In this document: positions 12,169-31,472 of the stretch, piece after piece
Layout: the number at the start of each line of letters is the position of its first letter
How positions within the stretch are numbered: position 1 is the stretch's first letter
Assembly (NCBI RefSeq): GCF_000006565.2
Contig: NC_031469.1
Span: forward strand, 1,880,583 to 1,944,582
DNA: 64,000 bases
Origin: Toxoplasma gondii ME49
Lineage: Eukaryota; Apicomplexa; Conoidasida; Eucoccidiorida; Sarcocystidae
Direction of reading: 5' to 3'
Notes under the pieces: generated by a model
The model's input: the letters and a program-made list of their open reading frames with translations, nothing else
The model's database searches: none
What the model was told of the DNA's origin: nothing
Program-made: the position numbers and the translations under genes

Positions 12169-13087
12169 TCACCCGGACTCTTTCGGAAGTTCGAGTTGGG
12201 ACTTGAAAAAAAACAAAACGGCAAATAAAAAATTGCAGTCAAACAATGCCAACGCCTGACTCAAAAAATCCAGGACTGCGGACAGCCGTTGCTGTGACAG
12301 TTTGTTCGCGTGCACCAGCAGATGCCGGACACAGTCGCGAGCAAATGGAAAACCCAGCAGGTCGCCGTTCACGTGCCAACTACGGCAGAAGCCGAAGGCT
12401 TCGTGGACAAGGAGTTTGGCGTCCCTCAGCGCTTGCTTGCGCAAAGTGTCCACAGTTGACACAAATTCGCCCGACGCGTAGAACCTGCAGGCATGTCTCT
12501 CGACGCCGTCGCCATGGGCGCTTCAGACATGACGAGATAGGAAGACGTAACACGAATCAGAAGTGGAGCGTGTGCCACCTCCGTTGTTTTCTGCTCGACT
12601 GACACAGACCAGAAACCTTGCGTAAAAGCACACAGCCGAGGATCCCAGACAAACCCAGTCTGTACACGGATCACGGGACTCCAAAAAGTGCCATGGTCAA
12701 GATTGAGGCAGTGCCGACTTTTTATCACAGCCTGCAAGGCTGCTCTGTGCCCTATCGCTTTCCGTTCGAAAAAGCGAAGAGCAACCTGCCGGTGCCATCC
12801 CTTTCAACGTCAGTTTCATTATTTTCGATCCACGGAAGTGACGTGGAGCGTTCGCCAAAGGCCCATCCTACAATGACGAAATACCGCACCGCAGAGAGAG
12901 GCACTTGCCCAGTGAAAGGATCAAACTTCCGAAGGGGCTTCTTCCGGTCAACTTGATGGGACTCGCGTGAGATACGAACACAACCTACTGCATGAAAGAC
13001 CGTACCGCAGTGCTCCTTCGGAGGTAACATGAAGGGAAAGGAAACGCAAGAAACGCTGTATTCCTGCAGCAACCGAAAGCACGCCAT
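12169..13087 (-). CDS. fragments of an unrecognised multi-exon gene
   Basis: Not recognised. Several stretches with ordinary protein composition follow each other on the minus strand, each next to plausible splice signals. From about 13063 (after ctgcag): EYSVSCVSFPFMLPPKEHC. Near 12930–12830: RYFVIVGWAFGERS and LPWIENNETD. From about 12733 (after ttgcag): LNLDHGTFWSPVIRVQTGF. From 12484 (after cctgcag): FYASGEFVSTVDTLRKQALR, running to a Leu-rich helical stretch (RLSAVLDFLSQALALFD). The start, the end and most junctions are not fixed. No domain is recognised, and pseudogene status cannot be excluded. The next gene upstream on this strand is the acid phosphatase, ending at 13848. Confidence 0.35.
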
Positions 13088-13847
13088 GACGTAGTGCTTT
13101 TCTGTTCACTCTTTCCGGTCACGTGCTCAAACGGGAACTCACTGTACCTGGAACAGTTGGACACACGAGAGCAAGCGAGGAGTGGTAAACTCGTTAACCT
13201 CGAATCAAGTCGTTCGCTGACCCATGGACGCGATTCTCCGTGTGAACGGGAAGAATCAGGTCGCTTCGCAGGTGCCCCTTCCCAGGCCCCCACGGAAACC
13301 CGACAACGCGTACTCTGTCCAGGGGTAGCCTCGCCCACAAGTGACTTTTAGAGAACTTGACTCTTCTTGAGCTTTCGACGAATGCACTTTCAGTCTCTGC
13401 CCGAGACCGGCGCCACCTAAATTCCCTCCTCTCGCCGGTAAACCCCAAGGCTCTCACGACAGAGCTAAGCCACAGATAATGCACTGAAAGGCTTTCCGCC
13501 CAACAAGCGCAGGCGCGCCTACTCGAAATCCTTGCTTCCTGAAGGGCCTTCTCTTGCCGGGCTCTCCTCCGATGGCTCGCGCAGAAAACCTGTCACTTTT
13601 TTTTCAGGACGTTCCACTCCTTGGCGCAGCCAAAAAACGCCTAGGTCGAACCCCACGTCCCACAGTTTCCCTCGTTCTTCTTCCATTTTTTGATTTTTCA
13701 GAAACACTTGGAAGTGAAGACATGCAGAAACTCCAGAGTGCAACTCCTGTGTCTTCTCTCTTTCCCTTTGTTCCCTCTCTCAACACCCAAAAATTCTCTT
13801 GGTTTCCCAGGGGTCTCCCTTGCTGCCACGCGCCTCGCCCTTTTCTG

Positions 13848-16800
13848 TTAGGCAGTTGAGGTGTCTCCTTCCGAGGCTTCGGGACTCAGAGACCAGGCGC
13901 CATAACTGCCGCCTCCAGCCGCGCCGCCCAGAGGCGTGTTGCCTCCGGGCGTTGTTTTCTGGACGTAGACCAGCGGCTGGCCCTCGGCTGACTGCTGGGG
14001 CACCAGGCGCGGGCCTTGAAGAGATCTGCGGCGCATCGGAGTCGGCTCGCGGGCTGCGCCAGAGCGTTCTCCCTTTCTGAACGAAGAAAGCGAGAACGGC
14101 TGAGGACAGCGCTTTTCGCAAGTTGCGAAACAGCCCTTCCAAATCGTCAGGAAGAAGGCGACCAGGAGGCGCCGAGTGCAGAACACCAGCACGACCAGAC
14201 AAAGCGCAGCGAGTGTCCCCATCAAAAAGTATGCGAACGACGGAAGCGATTGACGAACCTCGAAGGGCACGAATGCGTAGGGGCCTATGTACACCCGGCG
14301 AATCGCTGGATACAGGGGGATTTTGTGCTTCTCTTTCTTGGGGGCTGAAAAGTCGGAAAAACACGACAGACTCTGCGAAAAGAGTTGGAAAGGAAAAGAA
14401 ACCGCCTTCACCCACGATAAGCCACCTTTTCACACTCGTGAGACGAGGCGACCAGAACACATGCGCAGAGAGACAGGTCGAGAGAAAACAGAGACAAAAG
14501 CACTCAGCGAGGAGTGGCGAGGTGTAGTCGTTCCTTCTATATTACCTTAGGTGGTGGAAGTTTAAAGAAAACCTGCATCGTATACCATGGATGAGCTACT
14601 CTCTTACAGATGACGACCAGATTCGCCCCAAGCTTTAAGTAAAAAGCGGTGTTGATGACTCCAGCTTCCAAGAAGATACGCATACCGGTAGGACTCCGTG
14701 GAAGTACGAAGGGCCGTGGAAGGAGCGAGTGGATGAAATGAACGACGGAAAAACACGGAAGATATGGAAGTTACGGTCACGATGGAGGCGACACGAGGCC
14801 CGCGAACCAGTGTTTTCTTCTTTAGTCAGCTTCGAAGAAATTAAAAATAATCCCCTTTGACATCCATACGAATCGGCCGCTTTTTCGAAAAATTTGCATG
14901 AATCCTAAGAAAATCTAGATGAACCTTTTGAAATGCTGTTGAAATAGAAAAACCTCGAGATATTAAGGCATCGGACACAAACAACAGTCCACACACGACT
15001 GATTCGGCGGCGCAGCACAGGTACGATATGAAGTGGCGTCGCACACCAGCGTTGAAAAAGCTCCTCGTGAGATTTTTGGCTGAGTTTGAAATCTACAGGG
15101 CCTGGATGGCAGCACTGGACTCATGCAGGCAGATAAATATATCCTTGTTCGAATGGTCCGAACGGTCAAAAATGCTCCGGCGAAGAAACGTGGACTAAGA
15201 GGTCCGAAACGAAACGAGAAAAAATCGGAAACGAGAAGTAGGTTCTCCTCGTCTAGGCTCGACCTCCAGTGTCCGTCGAGAGAAACGGTTTCCCATCTCT
15301 TCTTGCTTTCAGCTGAATTGATGTCACAACTCTGGTGGTTTCGACCCTTTTGCTACGAGGTGACAGCAAGGAGGATCCTTTTATTGCACCGCGAGCGGGA
15401 CCGACGTGGACTTCCTTTGATGTCACAGGCTACTGAAATCCATTACATTCAGCTGTCTCCTCTTGCCTTCCAGTGGGAAAGTCCTAAAACGATTGGTTTC
15501 TGTTCGTATCTCATACTGCCTGGAGTCCTTTTCAGTAACCTAGGAACTGTGGTGTCTCCGTTTAGTCGACTGGAGCTGTACAGCCTTTTGCCGCGCGCGC
15601 AACATTTTCTCTCTCCTCCAGAGTTTTGGCAAAAGTGCGAACCCTCCACTTGAACGAATCGCCTCTCTGCCAGTCGTGTTTCTGTGTGTTGCGAATCTGC
15701 CTGGTGGCTTACGTGGAAGGATGCCAGTCCGGTCTTGGCGCCTTTGCGAGGCTGTGAAGAGAACCTTGCCATCGGCAGACACGAAGCCGTGGTGCAGTTC
15801 TTCCTTCCCCAAAACGTGGACGGCGACTCCGTGTTCCCGGACGGAAAACAAACAGTCCTTTGAAGGAATCGGGTCCCGAGCCGACAGCTTGCTCCCCGTC
15901 CCACTGATGATGTGCGTGGTGTTCGCGTCCGGTTCCTGTATGCCAACAACCAGCAGAGAGGCAAACGCAGCTGACAAGTAGCATGTCCACCCTAGCGTCT
16001 GACGAGTCGTCTTCGCTCGCTATTGAGGCGACGGAGGATCACGCAGTCACGCAGATCCACCGGATGCGCCTACAACGGAGCCGACGAGACGCTAAGCCAC
16101 CTTTACATTTCGAACAAGATGGAAATCTAGCGTTTTTGTGTTTGTATTGTGTATAAGCGGCCAAGCGTCGGCCGCACAAGCGCGTTTTAGGCTCCACAGG
16201 AAATGGACTGCGACGCAGCTTGCAGAGGAGAAAACGAAAGCGACTCCACCTCGCAGGCGGGATCAAGACCAGCGTCACCCAGCTACTTTTTCTGGGGAGT
16301 ATGTAAACGAGTTGGACTATTTCTGGTTTAGATCTGGAAGATCTTTGTTTCCCGATTCTAAGGTCTACTGTGTTCTTCATGACCATCATGCTGAGTGCAT
16401 CAGGTACAGTGGTCTCCTGCGTGTATTTACAGAACCCTTTCTCTTTTCTGCGTACCTGAAAGAAACTGAGTGCGTGCTCGTGTCCAGACAGAAAAGTGTC
16501 TACTTTGTACTTTCTCATCAGTTCCGTCAAACGGACTGCGAAATCCGAAGGCTTCGCGTTCCGCACGCTGTAGTTGACGACGGGGTGGTGGCCGGCGATA
16601 AAAATCCAGTCTGCTTCTCGCGTCGCTACGGACGCAGAACGGGGACAAGCAAAGGACAAATAAAGACTTCTTGGATCTCGGCAAGACAACGAATCGGTGA
16701 ATTCCAAGCAGAAAGACCAAAATGCAGGCGATACAGAAACAGACGCGCAACGGCTCGGCGTATGTGTGCGAGAACGCGTGTCTACTCAGAGTTCGCAGTT

Positions 16801-19800
16801 ACCCTGGACTAAAAGGAACAGTTGCACGATCACCCTGCGACAAGGTCCAAACCCCCTGGCAGATCTGCCCAGTGCAGAAAACAAAGAAAAGAGGGAAAAT
16901 GAACTCGGTGTTCCTCAGCACACACATTCGCCTCGAGGTGCGCAGACAGTCGACAGCGACCCACGGAAACAGATGCAATGAACTTTCGCGGGTCGCGAAA
17001 CCCAAGTCTTTGGAAACAAGGGCGGAAACCTGGCGTACCAGACAACAACTGAAGCTACACTCCGTTAGACAATACAGAGCCAATTTCTGAGTTTTTATAA
17101 ACAACTTTTTCCGCAGATAACGGCAGGAGCAAAACTCCCCGTAACACATTATAGAAGAAGACGCCAATGGTTCAATAGAACGTTTTTCTTTAAGTTGATA
17201 ATACGAGATGACGGTTTGGTTCAGGACTTGAAAGTCGTTGGTTCCGCCTCCAGAGGCGGGATTTTCACACAGAGATGTCTACACAGACAAAGGTTCGCAA
17301 AGAGATGCAAAAGGCCGTACCTGCTTTAAGCGTGTCCTCAAGAAACTCAAGGTGCCTGTAGTACAGCTCGTCGCGCGGAAACCTGTAACGGATCGAGGAC
17401 GACTTGGAGCCCTCTTCCAAGAGAAGCACCATGGAGTCGATGTAGATCGTCACCACAGTCACGTCGGTCTTGTCTTCCTCCTGTGCATGGAGCCGGCATA
17501 AGTCCGCGACTTCACTGTAACGACACCAGGGTCTTTACACTTCCGAGAGATCGCAGACGAAACATTTACCCCCACACTCCATCGGAGTCGATGGCGAAAA
17601 AACTGTGACCTATCTGCAGTTATATAAATGTGTGTTTAAGTGTGTATAAATGTGTCTGTACGGCTGTCGAAGAAAAACGCAATGCCTGGAGAGGTGCGCT
17701 GTTGGACCAACAGGCCGGCTCGACACACGAAGTCTGCGTCGCCGAGCCTTCGTTCCTCGAGTCAGTACAATGAGAACTAGCTACGCAGATATCTCCGAGA
17801 AGCCGCAAAGCCAAGCGCATGCAGTTGGTGTACATACACAGAGAGACACCCAAGATAAGGCTATTGTCTCTCGGAGGTCGACGTAAAACGCTCGATAAAA
17901 CCAAGGAAGCAGTCGGAAAGTTGTCGCAGCGAAATTCAAATGTAGACGAGACAGAAAGAGATAAAGCAACAAAAGACTGGGGACTGAGCGTACCGTCGAA
18001 ACGAGAGAAATGTCGGAAATCGAAGCACCCGTGACGAACGGATTCTTCACATGTCTCGGCACATTGCGGAAGACATGGCGCGTGAAATACCAAAAGTTCG
18101 GCAAGCGCCATCGCGGACCATCCAGTCCGTGCATTTTTGCTGCAGCGAGACGACATCAGCACAGAGACACGGTAGGAAATCTCCCCGAGATGCAATTTGC
18201 TTCCTTTTGACCACCCTGTTGAGTCATTCGTTGTACCAATCTGCAGTGTGGATTTGGAAGCCGTCTCCTCCCCAAGAACGAATGCGGCCTCCTACTTCGT
18301 CTCTATGAGACATAATGATTCATGCGCGTTCTCTGGGAAGAGTGAAGAAAGGCCCTAAAATGGCAGGCACCCGGTTTAAATTTTGAATACCGGTATCTGT
18401 TCACAAGATCCCAGTTCTCCTTGACGCGTCCGCTTCGCGAACTGCCGCCGCCTCGGCCTACTTGTCTGGTCAAAACTGTAACGGAACTTCTCATGGTGAA
18501 TCTTCATCCACGGTAGCATCGCCTGCATCTGATACGTCTTGCTAAGCTGAGGTCGAGAGCCGTCTGTTTTCTCTTTTTCTGTGAAATTCAGGTGCTCATT
18601 TCCAAGGCGAATGCACCGATCGATCTGCGCGTAAGGGTCGAGGTGATAATCGTGGTTTCCGAGCACGGGGAAGAACGCAACCTGAAAGAGAGAGTTTGCA
18701 CACAGATGCTTGTTTGTCAAAAAACACGCTGCACTGCACTGTATGCACTTGACATGATGTCAAGACATGAAACCGAGAGGAAGATAATGGACAGAGGCTC
18801 GCGAAGAAGGAACAGTCCCCACGAACGGCGAGACACGCGGTTAAAACAGTCGAGCATGCAGACGGTCCAAAAAATACAGTTCACGCAGAGACCAGAAGAA
18901 CAAAAAAGAACAAGATCGCCACGCTGCACCCACCCCGAGTGTCTCCGGGAACAAATCTCATTGTTTCCTTACAAACGTTCATCGACCTCCAACTGCCACA
19001 ACAGAACACATAAATAAAGGCCTTCTGCCTCCTGTGCCAACGAGACGACATATATATATATATATATATGCATGTGCGTGTGTGTATTGTGAGACACTGA
19101 ATAGCATGCATCGAGGCGGTCGGGTCGCATGATGAACTGTGTGCTTGCCTTTTGAAGAGACGGAGCGCCGAAAGGAACCTCAAAAGCAGATTGCCACAAC
19201 GGGTCAACCGCAGAGGTCACTCCATGTGGATACAGGTTGTCGCCAAGAAGATTCACGAATTTGATGTCCAGAGCGACACTCAGAGCCGCGAGGCTTATCC
19301 CACACTGCAGGACACGGAAAAGATAGAGACAAACCATGAAATGGTTGAAAGGTATCCTTTCTTTAGAACTTGTCCCAGTACACTGAGGCGCATACCGTTG
19401 TCCTCAGTGGCTTGACACGTTCACTTTCGGACGATGGAGTACGACAGACTTGGAGAAGGGTCGTCCAGAGGCACTCTGCATGCACAGTTTCGTCTCTTTC
19501 TGTTCAGAACTTGACAGTCAAGACATCTTAGACGTCCAAGTTCTCTACCGCGCATGCCTATGTATACATAAAGGGGAGTCGGGGATCTGCACACCGTAAG
19601 AGTAGGTGAAGCGACAGTTTATCCTTCACAGAAGGTCACCACCGGCGACAAGGACGAAACGAACACAAGAAATTATTTTCTGTTTCGCCGTTTCCAGCGA
19701 GGCTTTCAACATTTGAAAACGCAGGGAAAGCGACACTCGAATAGCCAGCTCGGTGGCGATGACATATGCCACAATGGGCATGTGCATTTACTCAGGAGTC

Positions 19801-20695
19801 ATATTCAGTATCCTAGGTACTATAATGTCTCTGTTTATTCGATGTGAGTTATACAGTTCTGGTTCGCGGACCATTAGTACAGAGACAATATCTTCTCATA
19901 ATGTGATAATTATACTACATGGTCTAGCTATGATCTTTATGTTCTTAATGCGTAAAAAAGCGTTCATCCGGTTACTAAACAGGTGCCAGGCCAACAACAA
20001 TCCGATCCGTGTATTCCGAAGTATGCAGCTGAAGAGCCACACATATCCTGATTAAAGAATCCCAAAAGAGGACCGACACTAAAGTGACTGGGTTGTACAG
20101 CAGCAAGTGGAGAGAGGCCATTATCAGAGTCACTATCGTTCCTACAGAAAACTCGGTTGTCTGACTTCGGGGCAAGTTTTCAAAAGAAAGCTGTTACCTT
20201 CGCTTGGTTGCTATTGGCAGCCCCTGTATCTCCAATGGAGGCAAACGCCACGCCATTGGGTGCCTCAAAGCTCCTCATAAACGCCTCCTCTCTATCGGAG
20301 CAGCAGAGACCGTGCGACGCAAAGGCGTCCAGGGTTGCACCCTCATCGTGACGCGCCCCCCTCACGCCGCTCCTTTCTCCCGTGACAAGGGAAGGGAATA
20401 AAAAAGCTTCTTCGCGATCTGGAGGGGCCGGAGAAGAGACAGCAGCAGCCGACGCGGAAGAAGGAGTGTGCTGACATGCACACTTTGCAGAGTCTCTGCC
20501 GGAGAGGAACAGAGTCGGAGGCGCAGCGAGCATCGCGTCGCTCAGTCCCGTTGTGTTCGAGTAGAACGGAGGGAACAGCGAGCGAAAGGCAGCGACGGGC
20601 GAGACAGAAAGGAGCAGAAAAAGCGAAAGGAAAACGCGCAAGAAGCAGCGAAGAAAGGGGAGGCGACAGCCTCCGTGCCGCCGCACAACGCTCAT
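13848..20695 (-). CDS. purple acid phosphatase-like metallophosphoesterase, membrane-anchored
   Basis: Binuclear-metal phosphatase of the ACP5 (tartrate-resistant) class. Seven phase-consistent exons: 20695–20198, 19304–19149, 18681–18462, 17509–17321, 16625–16456, 15935–15713 and 14344–13848, giving 650 residues. All five metal-ligand blocks are present: GDTG (155–158), GDNLY (187–191), GNHD (226–229), GHHP (366–369) and GHEH (402–405). The N-terminus has a hydrophobic signal-like segment (FLSLFLLLSVSPVAAF). The C-terminus has one membrane span near 521–542, followed by a roughly 108-residue Ser/Pro/Gly-rich tail, so the catalytic domain should face the secretory lumen or the outside. The second intron begins with GC, not GT. 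Introns 1 and 6 carry cox1-like DNA. GAP50 of the glideosome has the same fold and topology, but this tail is much longer and the catalytic set is complete; I infer a distinct acid phosphatase. The substrate is unknown. Confidence 0.85.
15517..15596 (+). other. diverged cox1-derived insertion (old NUMT)
   Basis: This stretch aligns with the cox1-like segment at about 19790–19866 in the same orientation, with shared blocks such as ggagtc, ttcagta, cctagg, tgtctc, gttta and tacag. Translated, it reads PGVLFSNLGTVVSPFSRLEL, a degraded version of the cox1 N-terminal region. It lies in intron 6 of the acid phosphatase gene, antisense to that gene. Confidence 0.6.
19051..19069. repeat. (TA)n microsatellite
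   Basis: Perfect TA dinucleotide run in intron 2 of the acid phosphatase gene. Confidence 0.9.
19757..19951 (+). pseudogene. mitochondrial cox1 fragment in nuclear DNA (NUMT)
   Basis: The plus strand encodes about 60 codons matching the start of apicomplexan cytochrome c oxidase subunit I: MCIYSGVIFSILGTIMSLFI, then ELYSSGSR, ETISSHNVII and LHGLAMIFMFLM. The match stops abruptly after the methionine at about 19950, where cox1 should continue, and the local A+T content is far higher than in the flanks. The frame is intact over the match, so the insertion is fairly recent. It lies in intron 1 of the acid phosphatase gene, antisense to it. It is a truncated nuclear copy and not a functional gene. 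Confidence 0.85.
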
Positions 20696-23600
20696 CGTTG
20701 TGCCAGCGAGCGTCTAGTCGTCACGTTTCTTCAGGTGTCTAGACACCGTACAGAACGAGTGACCGTAGTTCGTCTGAGTGTATTCCGCAAACAAACGACA
20801 CTTTCTTGTCTGCGGCAGTTACGAAGGGTAACTGGAGAAAAGCGACGCGCAACGAGCCGAAAATAACGAACCGCGACGTCGTGCATCCAGAAGACAATGC
20901 GGCCCGGTCGATATTCCGTCGGAAAAAAACTCCAGTAAACGAGAATTAAGAGTGGTAAGCGCAAGGATCGGAGCGGAAAATGGGCACGGATTCAACAAGG
21001 GACTCCGCCTCTCAAATTTACTCGTCAAAGCGACAGAGACTAAGGCCCCACACTCGCGTTTGGGTAGTCCGTGCAACGGGAAAATGACGGTCCCAGAAAA
21101 CAATGAGGGGAACCGCGTTAGCGCTAAAAGTTGAGACAGAGTCCGTTTCGCTTCATATACCCGTGGCAGTGTTGTGGGTAATCCGATTCAAAAGCAACGC
21201 GACCGTGCAAAGACGTAAAGGAAGCACGGTCGTCGATAAGACTGATCCTTCGGGACGCCAGGGTTGACAACTTCGCCTCTTCTGAGAACGAAACGGCGGC
21301 AGGGCACAGGTCACAGAGGGCAAAACGACGGCGAATGAGTCAAGCGGAGGACTGGCAGCGTTAGAGAATCTATTCACAACATCACACAAGGGGAAATAGC
21401 CACAGATGGTGGGGGTGAAAGTGTCGCTTCCGAAGAAAATGCACAACAAGAGGCGGCTGCGGTCCACAGCCGGAAGGCACCATGCAGTCCTACCGCCGGG
21501 TTTACCTGATGCGCTCCGGGGGGACGAAACGAGCAGGAAGGCGAGAGAAACGCCCGAAACGACGTAAGCTGCAAGTATGGAAGGCAGCTTTATCCCAGAT
21601 GAGGAATAGGTGACGGAGGCCCAAAGCACACTTGGAGAACACTCTCTTTCGGCAGGGTGCCTCGAACAAGGCCTCAATGCTTCAGACTAAGTTTTTCTTC
21701 TTGGAGCAAAAGGCTGGTCCGCGCGCAGGCCGCGAGAGACGCAGGTAACTGCAACGGCCGGATGCGTGGCGCCAATTCGCCGTCCAACAAGCATTCGCAA
21801 GAGAGTCATCTTAAGCTCAAGTGGGACGCAGTACAGACCGTACAAAGAAAAATGAGGCCCCTCTGCGCATCTAGAAATCGATACCGGATTACACGTTTCA
21901 GACGCTCAGAAATTCCCGGCTGAAGATCCCGCTGTGTATTTGACCCACATGTCCATGAGGCTTGAAAGCGACGAAACGTTATCGAGTATCTTTGACAGCA
22001 TCGATGTCCAAGCTCCACTACGTTGAACCTTTGGACTGAATACGTGTGAGAGCTAACTCAGTGGTGTTGCCTACTTGTTTTGACCTATGTTTGTGGCCTG
22101 CCCATCCATGTGTCGCAGTCCCAGATGCTGAGGAAGGGGAAAGAATTTTCAATCGGTCCCCACTGTAGCGAGAGATGGCCTTGGCGCTCCTGAGCTTAGT
22201 GCTGCTTCCCTCTAGGTTTGGGAGGATTCCCCACTATTGAGGCCTACGATCGAGATCCAAACGAGGAACATCTTGCTGGCAGTGACTAAGGAGGCTTACA
22301 TTACCGTGGTGAGAAAAACGAGCTGATTTGCCCTGAAAAAAGCCACGAGTCAGGCTCGGAAATGCCCGCAATTCGGAACCCCCTTGTCCTGCAAAAAGTG
22401 GAGGAAAGCTTCCTTTCCCGAATGTCCGCTCTCTAGTTCCTTAAAAAAGTATTTTTTCAAGACGTTTCCACACGCCTGTTCTGTGAAGGAACGCCGAGTA
22501 TGAGTTCTTAGAACGGTCGTGCAGTATTGAAGAAGACACATGTTGTGCTGCAGTACGAACACTGAGACCTTGGCCCTTACGCGGTGCCAGCGACTAGTGA
22601 ACCTCTGAAGGCGGTTCTAGAGGAAAGGAAAAATCTTGTAGCCTCGCTCTAAATCCTGTTCGACGTTGCAGCATTTGTGGGGACGCAGATTATTTGCAGA
22701 GAGTTGTCTCCTTGCAACGTACTTGCAACACTACCATGTGGTGAATCTTTGTCCAACGGGTAGTACTGCGGAGTTGAAGTGTTTAAGCGTCACCCTGTTC
22801 TGGTTCTGCCGCGACGCACCGGTATTGCTGCAGTGGGGACTGCCAGATAAATCGGGTGAGTGCACTCTACAGCTGAAACATTGCTGCAGTGGTGATTTAG
22901 TTTCTACCGCGATAGTTGCCGATCATGGGAATCCCAACAGGTAAGCTACTTCTTCAGTAGAAATCATGCTGAAGCCCGAAAGAGGTAGATCTTCCTCCGC
23001 GTTGTGATACCTGCGGCGAGCATTCATTATCAAATTTGACAGCTTTTTACATTTGGGGCATTCCAGAGTTTAACACGTCTCCAGATCCGCTCCATGGTTC
23101 TGAGCTGTGGGGGTTTCTAGCATCCTTTCCCCTCAGATGACCCCTACCCAAGAGGCGGACCAGCATCTCACCGTTGCTAGTACTTCACTGAGACTCCAGA
23201 CCGCAGCTTCGTGTAGAAGCTAAGCACCCTTTCGCTGGGTTTTTTTTTGTATCTTCTACCTGTGTCGACATACATTAGACTGAGTGACGGCTGCAGCGGA
23301 GAGCTACAATCAGAAGACGAAGCGACTAGTCCAGCTAGATGGCAAGGACGCGAGACTCTGTTACCGGGCAGGTAGTCGGCTGCCGAAGATGGCACTGCTG
23401 CACCAGTGGAAGAGAAACAAATTCGACAAGACTGCCTTGTCCGCTAAACAGACCTACAGTTTTCTTGAGTCAATTACAGAAGCATACCGCCATGTGCAAC
23501 AGTAAATCACTGCCAAACACAGGCTCAACGGTGAACGACCGCTGGGGGAAACTAACACAATCAATGCGTTACGGGGCTTTCGAAGTTTGGGGAAGTGTCG

Positions 23601-24553
23601 GAAACTCCATGTGAGGTCGAGATCCGTGGTGCTTGAACATTCAGACACGCCTTCCCAGTGTGTGCCGATAGAAGCATGTTTGTTCTACCCAATCGACAAG
23701 GCAAAGAGCAGCAGGTCGGAGGGTAACTAGCTCTTCGGTGGAGTACTTGCAGACGAGCAGACTTTACGCGTTACTGAAGACTTTCCAGGTATCGACTACC
23801 GAGATAATGTGGGAGCAGAGGGGAACCGTACAGAACAGACACTGCGTTGCTTTTACGAGGCTGGCAAAGCTGGTGCCAACCTCACGCGCCGGTACAAGCA
23901 GAGGGAGACCGCTGAGCAGCCACAATCGCATAAGACTCGTGTAAGCAAACAGCAGATGGTACAGCTTCCACCTGGCAACTGAAAACTTGTCTGTTTCACT
24001 GATCGTGGCAAGCCAATCTGTGCCATTGTAACCTCATGTGGGGATGGGAGTTTTTGTGGCCGCCGTGCCGGTTCTGCGTGGGGCATGCAGGAATCCAGCC
24101 ACACGACTCGCCACCTTAACTACTTCGAGGGAATGCTCTAGACGCTGTCTCCAGTAAAGATTGCAAGGCGCAAAGCCCCGAAAAAATAATCCAGGGGATC
24201 TGCCCAGTGTGTGCACTGGACAAGACGGGTATAAATTGTTGGCCGAAACCGAAGGAGTTTCTTCATCTATCTTGCAACTCCTTGTGGCAATTGATTATCT
24301 TGGCGATGGACTGCTGAGTTGCTGAAGTGTCGGCATGGCTTTGTGTTGACATTTTTACTCCTCTTTACATCCCCTTCTGCAACTCTTCTCTGAAGTACGG
24401 TAATCGACTTGAACTGGGCGGCCAGTATGGAGGAGCTCGACTTATCACAACGGCAGCAGTATCGGTAAAGGTCTAGCAACAGCCCCTTCACAATCACTTG
24501 CCCGAAGGTTGTCCGATTGAGACATAGTGCAGGATTGGCTGTGGTAGGACGTT
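20696..24553. other. intergenic between divergent genes
   Basis: A stretch of about 3.8 kb separates the start of the acid phosphatase (−) from the start of CFAP100 (+). Only short frames occur. The best-looking, + 23284–23502, has acceptable composition but no start context or domain. Promoters and 5' UTRs of both genes must lie here, but no element is identifiable by eye. Confidence 0.5.

Positions 24554-31472
<6,919 letters not shown>

Noticed and set aside
13848..20695. Identification of the acid phosphatase as GAP50
   Set aside because: Same fold and topology, but the cytosolic tail is far longer. Without an alignment the name is not supported.
23284..23505. 73-codon plus-strand ORF (SYNQKTKRLVQLDGKDARLC)
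   Set aside because: Protein-like composition, but no ATG, isolated, contains a possible donor, and no link to the CFAP100 exons.
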